Of a DNA stretch of 64,000 bases, positions 44,709 through 56,141 are shown one piece after another (within the stretch, counting starts at the first letter, position 1; each line of letters starts with the position of its first letter). A model generated the notes under the pieces. The model was given only the letters and a program-made list of their open reading frames with translations. It did no database searches and was not told where the DNA came from. The translations under genes were made by a program, and so were the position numbers. Source of the DNA: Pelagibius sp050330205 (GTDB taxonomy: Bacteria > Pseudomonadota > Alphaproteobacteria > Kiloniellales > Kiloniellaceae); contig JBHJOA010000005.1 of the NCBI GenBank assembly GCA_050330205.1, positions 1 to 64,000 on the forward strand, given 5' to 3'.

Positions 44709-45938
44709 ATGGCACCCGACACCGCCACCCCGGCGGCGACACTTCGCGGTGGGATCGACCTCGCCGCGCTGCGCAGTGGGCGCCTGGCGCGCCTGCGTGC
44801 CGAGCTGCGCGCCCGCGACTACGCCGGCGCCCTGCTCTACGACCCCATCAACATCCGCTACGCCGCCGACAGCCGCAACATGCAGGTCTGGTGCCTGCAC
44901 AACGCGGTGCGCTACCTCTTCGTGCCGACCGAGGGGCCGCTGGTGCTCTTCGACTTTCATAACTGCGCCCACCTCTCCGCCGACAACCCGCTGATCGCAG
45001 AGGTGCGCCCCGCGGTCGGCTGGTTCTACTTCGCCGCCGGCGACCGCTGCGCGGAGTTCGCCGCGCGCTGGTCGGCGGAGATCGCCGATCTCGTCGACCG
45101 CCACGGCGGCGGCAACCGCCGCCTCGCCGTCGACAAGTGCGAGCCGCTGGGCATCGCCGGGCTCGCGCGCCACGGCATCGAGGTCTTCGACGGCCAGGAA
45201 GTCATGGAACGGGCGCGGCGCCTCAAGGGGCCGGAGGAGATCGCCTGCATGAAGGCCTCGGTGGCCGTCTGCGAGGAGGCCATGGGCGCCATGCGCCGGG
45301 CCCTGACGCCGGGCATGACCGAGAACGAGCTGTGGTCGATCCTCAACCAGGTGAACGCCGCGCGCGGCGGCGAGTGGATCGAGACGCGGCTGCTGGCCGC
45401 CGGTGGGCGCAGCAACCCCTGGTTCCACGAGTGCGGCGACTACCCCGTTGCCGCCGGCGACATCGTCAGCTTCGACACCGACATGATCGGCCCCTACGGC
45501 TACTGCGCCGATATCTCGCGCAGCTTCCTCTGCGGCGACGGACGGCCCAGCGACACGCAGCGCCGGCTCTATCGGCTCGCCTGGGAGCAGATCCATTTCA
45601 ACATGGAGCTGCTGAAACCGGGCCTCGGGTTTCGCGAACTGGCGGAGCGGTCGTGGCGGCTGCCGGCGAGCTGCGCCGCCAACCGCTATTCCGTGGTGGT
45701 GCACGGCGTCGGCCTCGCCGACGAGTACCCGGCGGTGGTCTACCTGGAGGATTTCGACAGCGCCGGCTACGACGGCGTCTTCGAGGCCGGCATGGCGGTC
45801 TGCGTCGAGAGTTACATCGGCGAGGCCGGTGGCCATGAGGGCGTGAAGCTGGAGCAGCAGGTGCTGATCACCGAAACCGGCATCGAGGCGCTCTCGACCT
45901 TCCCCTTCGAAGACGCGCTGCTGGCGCGGGAGATCTAA
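44709..45938 (+). CDS. dddP: DddP-like M24 metalloenzyme (probable DMSP lyase)
   Basis: 409 residues in the M24 (pita-bread) fold. DddP splits dimethylsulfoniopropionate into dimethyl sulfide and acrylate. The similarity to Roseobacter DddP as I remember it is long: LLYDPINIRYAADSRNMQV, RGGEWIETRLLAAGGRSNPW and the C-terminal LEQQVLITETGIEAL. All six metal ligands are present: D256, D258 (FDTD), D268 (ADIS), H332 (VVHGVGL), E367 (CVESY) and E382 (KLEQQ). Their spacing is the same as D295, D297, D307, H371, E406 and E421 remembered for DddP. The N-terminus is about 39 residues shorter. No DMSP transporter or acrylate genes lie nearby, so a related M24 function remains possible. Confidence 0.78.
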   Translation: MAPDTATPAATLRGGIDLAALRSGRLARLRAELRARDYAGALLYDPINIRYAADSRNMQVWCLHNAVRYLFVPTEGPLVLFDFHNCAHLSADNPLIAEVRPAVGWFYFAAGDRCAEFAARWSAEIADLVDRHGGGNRRLAVDKCEPLGIAGLARHGIEVFDGQEVMERARRLKGPEEIACMKASVAVCEEAMGAMRRALTPGMTENELWSILNQVNAARGGEWIETRLLAAGGRSNPWFHECGDYPVAAGDIVSFDTDMIGPYGYCADISRSFLCGDGRPSDTQRRLYRLAWEQIHFNMELLKPGLGFRELAERSWRLPASCAANRYSVVVHGVGLADEYPAVVYLEDFDSAGYDGVFEAGMAVCVESYIGEAGGHEGVKLEQQVLITETGIEALSTFPFEDALLAREI

Positions 45939-47221
45939 AGCGCCTCGCCCTTCACCAGGCGCGGCAGGTCGCCGACTAGTCCCATGGCGTGGCGCATGAA
46001 GAAGCGCTTCAGCGGCGGCACGCGGCCGACCGCGGCGAGGCCGAGGTCGCGCAGCAGGCGCACCGGCGGCAGATCGTTGGAGAACAGCCGGTTCAGCGAG
46101 TCGGTGGCGGCGATCAGCGCCATGGTGTCGAGGCGGCGCCAGCGCTGGTAGCGCTCCAGTGCCGTCGCCTCGCCGACGTCGAGCCCGAGGCGGCGGGCGT
46201 CGACGATGCACTCAGCGAGCGCCGCCACGTCGCGCAGGCCGAGATTGAGTCCCTGGCCGGCAATCGGATGGATGCCGTGGGCGGCGTCGCCGACCAGCGC
46301 CAGGCGGGTGTCGATGTAGCGTTCGGCGTGCAGCAGGGACAGCGGGTAGGACCAGCGCCGCCCGCCCCACAGCGACAGGCGGCCGAGGGAGTCGCCGAAG
46401 CGGCGCTGCAGCTCGACCGCGAAGCCCGCTTCGTCGAGCGCCAGCATGGCCGGCACCAGGGCGCGGCGCTCGGTCCACACCAGCGAGGAGCGGTGAAGCG
46501 GCCGTCCGCCGTTATCCTTCGCATCCGTCATTGGCAGCAGCGCGAAGGGCCCCGAGGGCAGGAAATGCTCGTGCGCGACGCCCCGGTGCGGGCGTTCGTG
46601 CGCGACGGTGGCGACGATGGCGGTCTGGCCGTAGTCGATCTCGGTCACCTTGATGCCGGCGGCCGCGCGCTGCGCCGAGTTGCGTCCGTCGGCGGCGACC
46701 AGCAGGCGGGCCTGGACCGTGGTGCCGTCGGACAGCCGTGCGGCGACGCCGCCCGGCCGCCGCGTCACCTCCGCGAGGTCGGCCGGCGCGCGCAGGTCAA
46801 TCCGGGCGTGGCCTCGGGCCCGGTCGAGGCTGGCCCGGCGGATCGCCGTGTTCTCGACGATGTAGCCGAGCGGGCGGGCGTCGTCCGCGGACGCCACCTC
46901 GGCATGGGAGAAATGCAGGTGCAGCATCGAGGCGCCGCCGGCGCGCGCCGTGCCCAGGCGCCCGTCGGAGATGCGGATGTCGAGAATCGCCGCCGCCGCC
47001 GGGGCCATGCCCTGCCACAGGCCGAGCGTCTGCAGCGCCTGCTGGGAGCCCCGCGCAATGGCCGAGGAGCGGCCGTCGAAGGCCTCGTCGCGTTGGGACG
47101 CCGGGTCGAGACGGTCGACCACCACCACCTCGAGCCCGGCCTCGGCCAGGGCCACCGCGAAGGCGAGGCCGACCATGCCGCCGCCCGCCACCAGCACTTC
47201 CGCGTCCCTGTGCTCCGTCAT
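45935..47221 (-). CDS. UbiH/UbiF/Coq6-family FAD-dependent hydroxylase
   Basis: 428 residues. FAD monooxygenase of the ubiquinone ring hydroxylase type. FAD motifs in order: VLVAGGGMVGLAFAVALAEA, LVAADGRNSAQRAAAG and LVGDAAHGIHPIAGQGLN. Acts at the inner membrane in ubiquinone synthesis; which ring position it hydroxylates (UbiH, UbiL or other) cannot be told. The stop overlaps the convergent DddP-like gene by 4 bp. Confidence 0.92.
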   Translation of the reverse strand: MTEHRDAEVLVAGGGMVGLAFAVALAEAGLEVVVVDRLDPASQRDEAFDGRSSAIARGSQQALQTLGLWQGMAPAAAAILDIRISDGRLGTARAGGASMLHLHFSHAEVASADDARPLGYIVENTAIRRASLDRARGHARIDLRAPADLAEVTRRPGGVAARLSDGTTVQARLLVAADGRNSAQRAAAGIKVTEIDYGQTAIVATVAHERPHRGVAHEHFLPSGPFALLPMTDAKDNGGRPLHRSSLVWTERRALVPAMLALDEAGFAVELQRRFGDSLGRLSLWGGRRWSYPLSLLHAERYIDTRLALVGDAAHGIHPIAGQGLNLGLRDVAALAECIVDARRLGLDVGEATALERYQRWRRLDTMALIAATDSLNRLFSNDLPPVRLLRDLGLAAVGRVPPLKRFFMRHAMGLVGDLPRLVKGEAL

Positions 47222-47341
47222 GGTCCCGACCTCGAACTCCCGCTTCCGACTCTCGCCCCGTCCATCGCCTGACCGCAGAGTTACCGGCGCCGCCGGGCTT
47301 GTCCAGCCGTGCCTGCGGCGGGATCACCGCCGTCCACCGCA

Positions 47342-47391
47342 CTGCACAAAAATTGGCCTCTCGAGAATCGTTGCCCAAAAAATAGGCGCAC
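47342..47391 (+). promoter_or_regulatory. Two NtrC-like binding sites upstream of glnK
   Basis: TGCACAAAAATTGG (from 47344) and TGCCCAAAAAATAGGCGCA (47372-47390) both resemble the NtrC pattern TGCAC(C)AAAATGGTGCA with an A-rich centre. They lie about 95-150 bp upstream of the sigma-54 element, a normal distance for enhancer sites. The region is conspicuously A-rich for this genome. Confidence 0.45.
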
Positions 47392-47476
47392 GCGAATGAT
47401 CGGCGGGCCCGGCACGGCGCGCCCGGCAAGGTGGGCCAAAGGCGGATTCCGGTCGATTCCGCCCCGCCGCGGCGAC

Positions 47477-47492
47477 TTGGCACGCTTCTTGA
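47477..47492 (+). promoter_or_regulatory. Sigma-54-type promoter of glnK-amtB
   Basis: TTGGCACG, CTTC, TTGA. The -24 half (TTGGCACG) is a perfect match; the -12 half reads TTGA where TTGC is consensus. Spacing is correct. Nitrogen control of glnK-amtB by RpoN/NtrC is the rule in Proteobacteria. Confidence 0.6.
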
Positions 47493-47631
47493 CTCTAGAC
47501 AGGGTCGAGAGCCGGCCCCCGGTGGGGCACGGCCAGGGTTTCGGACCTGGGGTCCGGCGGGCGGCCCGATTGCACCGAGGGTCCGCCCGCGCAAGCAGCG
47601 GTGCGCAGAGAGGAAGAGGGGAAACCGGCGC

Positions 47632-47970
47632 ATGAAGATGGTGATGGCCATCATCAAGCCGTTCAAGCTGGATGATGTGAGAGAGGCGCTCACGGGCATT
47701 GGCGTCGAGGGCCTGACGGTCAGTGAAGTCAAGGGCTACGGCCGCCAGAAGGGCCAGACCGAGATCTACCGCGGGGCGGAGTACTCGGTGAATTTTCTTC
47801 CCAAGGTGAAGATCGAGGTGGCCGTGACCGACGACACCGTCGGGCAGGTCGTGGAGGCCATCCAGAATTCGGCCAACACCGGCCGGATCGGCGATGGAAA
47901 AATCTTTGTTCTCGACGTTGGCCACGCCGTGCGCATCCGCACCGGCGAGTCCAATGCCGAGGCGCTGTAG
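47632..47970 (+). CDS. glnK: Nitrogen regulatory PII protein (GlnK type)
   Basis: 112 residues, standard size. Trimeric cytoplasmic sensor of 2-oxoglutarate, ATP/ADP and, through uridylylation, glutamine. Starts MKMVMAIIKPFKLDDVREAL. The T-loop YRGAEYSVNF holds Y51, the uridylylation site, and GDGKIFVLDV is the B-loop region. Its place directly before amtB (15-bp gap) identifies it as the GlnK-type partner that plugs the channel under ammonium excess. A sigma-54-like promoter lies upstream. Confidence 0.95.
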   Translation: MKMVMAIIKPFKLDDVREALTGIGVEGLTVSEVKGYGRQKGQTEIYRGAEYSVNFLPKVKIEVAVTDDTVGQVVEAIQNSANTGRIGDGKIFVLDVGHAVRIRTGESNAEAL

Positions 47971-47985
47971 AAGGAATCCGGAGAA

Positions 47986-49353
47986 ATGAGAGTCATGGGC
48001 AATTCACTCGGCCGCAAGCTGGGCACCGCGGGGCTGGTCCTGGCGGCCCTGACGCTTGCCAGCACACCGGCGCGCGCGGAGGTTTCCGCCGAGACGGCCT
48101 TCGTCTTCAACACCTTTGCCTTCCTGGTCAGCGGCTTCCTCGTGATGTGGATGGCCGCCGGCTTCGCCATGCTGGAATCCGGTCTGGTGCGGACCAAGAA
48201 CACGGCGACGATCTGTCTCAAGAACATCGCGCTCTACTCGGTCGCCGGCATCATGTACTACCTGGTCGGCTACAACCTGATGTACACCGACGTCGGCAGC
48301 TTCATCGGCTCCTTCAGCCTCTTCTACAATGCCGGCGACGCCGAACTGGCGCTGCTCGGCGCCGACGAAGCGACGCCCGAGTTGATCGCTGCGGTCACCG
48401 ACAACGGTTATTCGGTGATGTCCGACTGGTTCTTCCAGATGGTCTTCGTGGCGACCGCCGCCTCGATCGTCTCCGGCACGCTGGCCGAACGCATCAAGTT
48501 CTGGCCGTTCATGATCTTCGTGGTGATCCTCACCGCCTTCATCTATCCGATCCAGGGCTCCTGGACCTGGGGCGGCGGCTGGCTGAGCGAGATGGGCTTC
48601 TCCGACTTCGCCGGCTCGACCATCGTCCACTCGGTGGGCGGCTGGGCGGCGCTGGTGGGTGCCATCATCCTCGGGCCGCGCAAGGGCAAGTTCGGGCCCG
48701 ACGGCTCGGTGCACCCGATGCCGGGCGCCAACCTGCCGCTGGCGACGCTGGGCACCTTCATTCTCTGGCTCGGCTGGTTCGGCTTCAACGGCGGCTCGCA
48801 GCTGGCCCTGGGATCCGCGCTCGACGCGGCGGCCATGGCGATCGTCTATGTGAACACCAACCTGGCCGCGGCGGCCGGCGTGGTGACGGCGATGATACTG
48901 ACCCAGGCGATCTACAAGAAGATCGACCTCACGCTGGCGCTCAACGGCGCCATCGGCGGCCTGGTGGCGATCACCGCGGGGCCCGACCTGCAGCACCACT
49001 TCCTGGCGATCGTGGTCGGCGGCATCGGCGGTGCCCTCGTCGTCTTCGCGATCCCGCTGCTGGACAAGCTGAAGATCGACGACGTCGTCGGCGCCGTCTC
49101 CGCCCACCTGGTGGCCGGCGTCTGGGGCACCCTGGCGGTGGCCATCTTCGGGGGCGGCAGCCTGGTCACCCAGGTCATCGGCATCGCCGCGATCGCTGCC
49201 TTCATGATCGTCACCAGCGCCATCGTCTGGTTCGCCTTGAAGCTCACCATCGGGCTTCGGGTCGACGAGGAAGCCGAGGAGATGGGCCTCGACAAGGCGG
49301 AACTGGGGATGGAAGCCTATCCCGAGTTCGGCCACGGGTCGCAGTCCATCTGA
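47986..49353 (+). CDS. amtB: Ammonium transporter AmtB
   Basis: 455 residues. Trimeric inner-membrane ammonium channel. An N-terminal signal-like stretch (LVLAALTLASTPARA) precedes 11 membrane helices; MWMAAGFAMLESGLVRTKN is the family opening. The twin pore histidines are in STIVHSVGGWAALVG and AVSAHLVAGVWGTL. The C-terminal cytoplasmic tail (LRVDEEAEEMGLDKAELG) is the GlnK-responsive segment. A second ATG at 47995 is an alternative start. Confidence 0.97.
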   Translation: MRVMGNSLGRKLGTAGLVLAALTLASTPARAEVSAETAFVFNTFAFLVSGFLVMWMAAGFAMLESGLVRTKNTATICLKNIALYSVAGIMYYLVGYNLMYTDVGSFIGSFSLFYNAGDAELALLGADEATPELIAAVTDNGYSVMSDWFFQMVFVATAASIVSGTLAERIKFWPFMIFVVILTAFIYPIQGSWTWGGGWLSEMGFSDFAGSTIVHSVGGWAALVGAIILGPRKGKFGPDGSVHPMPGANLPLATLGTFILWLGWFGFNGGSQLALGSALDAAAMAIVYVNTNLAAAAGVVTAMILTQAIYKKIDLTLALNGAIGGLVAITAGPDLQHHFLAIVVGGIGGALVVFAIPLLDKLKIDDVVGAVSAHLVAGVWGTLAVAIFGGGSLVTQVIGIAAIAAFMIVTSAIVWFALKLTIGLRVDEEAEEMGLDKAELGMEAYPEFGHGSQSI

Positions 49354-49420
49354 CGGCGGTTTCCTCCGAGACCACCTGGTAATCGAGCCCTCCGGGACCC
49401 GATTATCCTCTGCCAAGACT

Positions 49421-49455
49421 GGGCCTGGGAGCCGTCGCTCCCAGGCCCTTTTTTT
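49421..49455 (+). terminator. Rho-independent terminator of glnK-amtB
   Basis: GGGCCTGGGAGC, loop CGTC, GCTCCCAGGCCC: a perfect 12-bp stem followed by seven T. It lies about 68 bp after the amtB stop. Confidence 0.96.
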
Positions 49456-49650
49456 GCCTTCTTCCGGGCCCAGGATGCGGCGGCGGCACAGTCGCCCCAA
49501 GGCTTGTCGCACTGCAGCGGGGCGGATAGACTCCGCCGGAGTCGTTCGCGCTTCGTGCCGCTCGCGTGACAGCGGTTGCGACCGTGGCCGTGCCGCATCG
49601 CGACCCTTCCCCGAGAGGGGCATTCACGGAAACTTCGGACCCGACCGATT

Positions 49651-50874
49651 TTGCCCGACCGCCGCAGCTTTCAGTCGTTCCATCCCTTCGCCAGGCTGAG
49701 CCGCCTTCTCGACTCCTATCCGGCGGGTCACGAAAAACCGATCCTGCTGTCGATCGGCGAGCCGAAGAACCAGCCGCCCGGCTTCGTCGCCGAGGAGATC
49801 GCCGGCGCCGCCGCGTCGTGGTCGAGCTATCCGCCGCCGCGCGGCACCGACGCCTACCGCGCCGCCTGCGCCGAGTGGCTGGCCCGCCGCTATGCCCTGC
49901 CGGCGGGCATGGTCGACCAGCAGAAGCACATCCTGCCGCTGCCGGGCAGCCGCGAGGGCCTGTTCTTCGCCGTGGTGGCCGCGGTGCAGGCCTATAGAGG
50001 AACGGTGCAGCCCGCAGTGCTGCTGCCCAATCCCTTTTATCACGTCTATGCGAGTTCGGCGCTCGCCGTCGGTGCCGAGCCGGTCTTCGTGCCGGCCACC
50101 GCGGCCACCGGCTTCATGCCGGACTATAGTGCGCTCGACGCGAAGCTGCTCGACCGCACGGTCTTCTGCTTCCTCAACTCGCCGGCCAATCCGCAGGGCG
50201 CCGCCGCCGATCCCGACTACCTGGCGGGACTGCTGAGGCTCGCGCGCGCGCACGATTTCGTGGTCGGCTTCGACGAGTGCTACTCGGAGATCTATGACGC
50301 CACGCCGCCGGCCGGCGCGCTGCAGGCCGCCGCGGCGCTGGGCGGTGCGCTCGACCACCTGCTGGTGTTCCATTCGCTTTCCAAGCGGTCCTCGGCGCCG
50401 GGCCTGCGCTGCGGCTTCGTCGCCGGCGACGCGCCGCTGATCGACGGCCTCGACCTCGCCCTGCGCGTGGGCGGCGCCGGCGTCTCGCTGCCCATTCTTG
50501 CCGCCGGCACGCGACTGTGGCGCGACGAGGCGCATGTCGAGGCCAACCGCGGCTACTACCGCCACAACTTCGACATCGCCGCGCGCATCCTCGGCAACCG
50601 CTTCGGCTTCAGGAAACCCGACGGCGGCTTCTTCCTCTGGCTCGACGTCGGCGACGGCGAGGCGGCGGCACTGCGGCTGTGGCGCGAGGCCGGCGTGCGC
50701 GTCGTGCCGGGCGCCTACATGGCCGAAGCGGATGCCGACGGCATCAACCCCGGCGCCCGCTACATCCGCGTCGCCCTTGTCTACGACGCGGCGGTCACCG
50801 AGGAAGGGCTGAACCGCATCGTCCAGGTGCTGGGCGAGGAACTGCCGCTCGCCGCCGCGATGGCGGAAGGCTAG
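49651..50874 (+). CDS. dapC: Succinyldiaminopimelate aminotransferase (DapC type)
   Basis: 407 residues from a TTG; no ATG or GTG precedes the conserved part, and a further in-frame TTG at 49576 is possible. Class I PLP aminotransferase. Landmarks: FHPFARLSRLLDSY, ILLSIGEPKNQPP, LPNPFYHVYASSALAVGAEP and the PLP-lysine motif FHSLSKRSSAPGLRCGF. DapC transfers an amino group from glutamate in lysine/diaminopimelate synthesis. The position 5' of ftsK is typical of Rhodospirillales. The start codon is the least certain part. Confidence 0.87.
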   Translation: MPDRRSFQSFHPFARLSRLLDSYPAGHEKPILLSIGEPKNQPPGFVAEEIAGAAASWSSYPPPRGTDAYRAACAEWLARRYALPAGMVDQQKHILPLPGSREGLFFAVVAAVQAYRGTVQPAVLLPNPFYHVYASSALAVGAEPVFVPATAATGFMPDYSALDAKLLDRTVFCFLNSPANPQGAAADPDYLAGLLRLARAHDFVVGFDECYSEIYDATPPAGALQAAAALGGALDHLLVFHSLSKRSSAPGLRCGFVAGDAPLIDGLDLALRVGGAGVSLPILAAGTRLWRDEAHVEANRGYYRHNFDIAARILGNRFGFRKPDGGFFLWLDVGDGEAAALRLWREAGVRVVPGAYMAEADADGINPGARYIRVALVYDAAVTEEGLNRIVQVLGEELPLAAAMAEG

Positions 50875-50884
50875 GAGAAGGCCA

Positions 50885-53280
<2,396 letters not shown>

Positions 53281-53284
<4 letters not shown>

Positions 53285-53964
53285 GCCGCGCCGCCCGGCT
53301 GCGGCGTGCGCTGCCGGCCGCGCTCGGACTCTGCGCCGCGCTGCTCGCCGTGCTGCCGGCGGCGGCCGCGGGTCCCACCCAGATCGCCGCCCAGGCCGGC
53401 CGGCTGTCGCCCGACGAGGTCGCCGCGCTGACCCGCGTCGAGCGCTACCTGAACGACATCAAGACGATGCAGGCCCGCTTCGTGCAGGTGTCCTCCAATG
53501 GCGCCTACGCGGAGGGCGAGGTCTATCTGGACCGCCCGGGCCAGATGCGCTTCGACTACGATCCGCCGACGCCGGTGCTGATCATCGCCAACGGCCTCTC
53601 GCTGCTCTACTACGACAAGGAACTGAAGCAGGCGACCTTCCTGCCGCTGTGGGAGACGCCGCTGTGGTTCCTCATCCGCGAAGAAGTGCGCTTCGACGAC
53701 AACGTCGATATCCTCGGCATCGAGGAGGCGCTGGGCACCCTGCGCATGACCCTGCGCGACCCCGAGGCACCGGACGGCGGCGAGGTCACCCTGGTGTTCT
53801 CCGACGAGCCTCTGGCCCTGAGAAAGTGGGAGCTGGTCGACCCGCAGGGCATCGCCACCCAGGTTTCGCTGGTGAACCCGGTCTACGGCGGCCGGATCGA
53901 CTCCGACCTGTTCGAGTACCGCGATCTCGAGATCTATCGCGGCGGACGACAGCCCAACCAGTAG
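53281..53964 (+). CDS. lolA: Outer-membrane lipoprotein carrier LolA
   Basis: 227 residues. Signal peptide (ALGLCAALLAVLPAAAA). Mature protein has the LolA features MQARFVQVSSNGAYAEGEVY, RPGQMRFDYDPP and VYGGRIDSDLFEYRDL. The periplasmic chaperone ferries lipoproteins from LolCDE to the outer membrane. Its ATG overlaps the ftsK stop by 4 bp, so the two are translationally coupled. Confidence 0.94.
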
Positions 53965-54046
53965 ACGGCGGGCCGCGCGCCGGCGCAACCCAGCCCCGCT
54001 TTGCGGGCGCTTGTCAGCGGCTCGGTGCGGCGCTACCTAGACGCTT

Positions 54047-54865
54047 ATGACCGAAATCGCTCCCCTGCCGCTGGTCGGCGTGCCTGCCTGCGTGCGCGAT
54101 GTCGACGGACAGCCGTTCCATACCGTCGGCGATAAGTATGTGCGCGCGCTCGCAGTCTCGGCTGGCGTGGCGCCGCTGATGATCCCCTCGCTCGGCGAGG
54201 ACCTGGTCGACCTGCGCCGGTTGCTGAGCACCCTCGACGGCGTGATGATGACCGGCAGCCCCTCGAACGTTCATCCCAGCCACTACGGCCAGGTGGAGAC
54301 GCCGGAGGCGGAGCCCTTCGACCCGGCGCGCGATTCCACCAGCCTGGCGCTGATCCGCCTGGCGCTGGCCGAGGGCGTGCCGCTGCTCGCCATCTGCCGC
54401 GGCTACCAGGAGCTGAACGTGGCCCTCGGCGGCACGCTGCACACCCGGGTTCACGAGCAGCCCGGCCGCATGGATCACCGCCGCCCGCAGCATCCCGAGC
54501 TGGATGTGCAGTACGGGCCGCGCCATCCGGTGACGCTGCGGGCCGGGGGACCGCTGGCGGCTCTGGCCGCGACGGCGGGGATCGACGGCCCTCTGATGGT
54601 GAACTCGCTGCACTGGCAGGGCCTCGACCGGCTTGCCGAAGGCCTCGTCGTCGAGGCCGAGGCGGAGGACGGCACGCCGGAAGCGGTCAGCGTCCGGGGC
54701 GCCCGGGCCTTCGCGCTGGGCGTCCAGTGGCATCCGGAATACAAGGCCTGGGAGAATCCCTTTTCGCGCCAGCTCTTCGCCGCCTTCGGGGCGGCGGCGC
54801 GGGCGCGGGCGGCCGCCCGGCGCTCCGAATCCGTGTTCCCGGTGGCGGCGCTGGGGCAGGCCTGA
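54047..54865 (+). CDS. Class I amidotransferase, peptidase C26 (PuuD-like)
   Basis: 272 residues. Nucleophile cysteine C117 in LLAICRGYQELNVALGG and the catalytic His-Glu pair in GVQWHPEYKAWENP. FMMTGSPSNVHPSHY-type substrate loop (observed VMMTGSPSNVHPSHYG). PuuD hydrolyses gamma-glutamyl-GABA in putrescine breakdown; other C26 members act on other gamma-glutamyl compounds, and no puu genes are nearby. It is separated from lolA by 82 bp and is probably independent of the cell-division string. Confidence 0.92.
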   Translation: MTEIAPLPLVGVPACVRDVDGQPFHTVGDKYVRALAVSAGVAPLMIPSLGEDLVDLRRLLSTLDGVMMTGSPSNVHPSHYGQVETPEAEPFDPARDSTSLALIRLALAEGVPLLAICRGYQELNVALGGTLHTRVHEQPGRMDHRRPQHPELDVQYGPRHPVTLRAGGPLAALAATAGIDGPLMVNSLHWQGLDRLAEGLVVEAEAEDGTPEAVSVRGARAFALGVQWHPEYKAWENPFSRQLFAAFGAAARARAAARRSESVFPVAALGQA

Positions 54866-55311
54866 GGCGCTCAACCGGGTCCGTGACCGGCGGTGGGAGG
54901 ATTCCCACCCGCCAAGCCGGTCGGACGAGGCCGGTTCCGCACCTCTGTGCAAGTTTTTGCGGATTCGCGAGAATCGTCACCGGCAGCGAAGAAGTGTGAT
55001 TGCAAACGCGGCGAACGGTCCTAAATTAGAGTGCAGAAGCCGGCGCCGCAAAGTCGCCGGCCCTTGCGGAAGGATGCATTCCCCTGCCTTCCTTTCGCGT
55101 CTCCGCGGAGAAATGGAGCGCCCGGATCCCCCCCGACCGGGCGTTCCTCTCTCCGGCCCCCGGAATCGGGGATTCCTGTACCTCCGCGCTTCAAACTGCC
55201 CAATGAATTCCTTGGCTTGCCAGGCGTCGGTAAATTCATTACGAAACTGGAACGAATGCGGTAGAGACATTTCGTATCCGGAATGACCCTCCGCGCCCGC
55301 CTGGAGCGCCC
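54866..55311. other. Intergenic region before exonuclease III gene
   Basis: 446 bp. It starts with a hairpin (GGCGGTGGGA and TCCCACCCGCC, about 54889-54913) but has no T-run. Short frames on both strands are not credible: none has a ribosome-binding site or family pattern. No RNA gene was recognised. The last 60 bp should hold the xth promoter. Confidence 0.5.
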
Positions 55312-56103
55312 ATGCCCCTTCGCATCGCCACCTGGAACGTGAACTCCCTGCGCCAGCGCCTCGCCCACCTGGCGCGCTTCTGCGACGACTTCGCCCCCGA
55401 CGTGGTCTGCCTGCAGGAGATCAAGGTCTCCAACGACGAGTTTCCGCTGGAAGAGGTGCGCGCGCTCGGCTTTCCGCACGTGGTGGTGCATGGCCAGAAG
55501 GGCTACAACGGCGTCGCCATCCTGTCGCGCCGCCGCCTGACGGCGCCGCGCAAGGACGTCTGGTGCGACCGCGACGACTGCCGCCACGCCGCGGCCAGCG
55601 TCGGCGGCATCGAACTGCACAACTTCTACGTCCCCGCCGGCGGCGACGTTCCGGACCCGGAACAGAATGACAAGTTCGCCCACAAGCTACAGTTCCTGAC
55701 GGAGATGGCGGCCTGGGCGCGCCGCGAGAAGCTCGCCGAGCGCAAGGCCGTCATCGTCGGCGACCTCAACGTGGCGCCGCTGGAGAACGACGTGTGGAAC
55801 CACAAGCGCCTGCGCCGCAGCGTCGGCCACACCCCGGTGGAGGCCGAGCACATGGCCCGGCTGTGGACGGCCGGGGAACTGATCGACGTGCCGCGCCATT
55901 TCATTCCGGAGCCGGAATCGCTTTACACCTGGTGGGGCTACCGCTTCCCCCAGGCCTTCGCCAAGGACTACGGCTGGCGCCTCGACCATGTCCTGGTCAC
56001 GCCGCCGCTGCGCAAGCGGCTGAAGTCCTTGCAGATCGTCCGCGATACGAGGAGCTGGGAAAGGCCCTCCGACCATGTGCCGGTGATGCTCGATCTGGCG
56101 TGA
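55312..56103 (+). CDS. xth: Exodeoxyribonuclease III
   Basis: 263 residues. Mg-dependent AP endonuclease and 3'-5' exonuclease. Catalytic landmarks: RIATWNVNSLRQRL, VCLQEIKVS (E36), GDLNVAPLENDVWN and the terminal RPSDHVPVMLDL (His and Asp of the active site). Base-excision repair. Converges on the methyltransferase gene with 38 bp between stops. Confidence 0.96.
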   Translation: MPLRIATWNVNSLRQRLAHLARFCDDFAPDVVCLQEIKVSNDEFPLEEVRALGFPHVVVHGQKGYNGVAILSRRRLTAPRKDVWCDRDDCRHAAASVGGIELHNFYVPAGGDVPDPEQNDKFAHKLQFLTEMAAWARREKLAERKAVIVGDLNVAPLENDVWNHKRLRRSVGHTPVEAEHMARLWTAGELIDVPRHFIPEPESLYTWWGYRFPQAFAKDYGWRLDHVLVTPPLRKRLKSLQIVRDTRSWERPSDHVPVMLDLA

Positions 56104-56141
56104 CGGCCGGGCAGCCGGTGTCCGTACGCTGATCCGAGCGA

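Larger units (their letters stand above)
47222..47631. other. Divergent intergenic region, ubiH-like gene / glnK
   Basis: 410 bp between divergent starts. The glnK side carries a sigma-54-like promoter and two NtrC-like sites (separate entries). The region from about 47504 to 47631 would be a long GC-rich leader of glnK. No credible small ORF or RNA was found. Confidence 0.6.

Noticed and set aside
54889..54913. Hairpin after the C26 amidotransferase gene as a terminator
   Set aside because: The stem is good but has no T-run, so it was not called a terminator.
55031..55264. 77-codon frame before exonuclease III gene
   Set aside because: No ribosome-binding site and no conserved pattern. Composition reads like non-coding GC-rich DNA.
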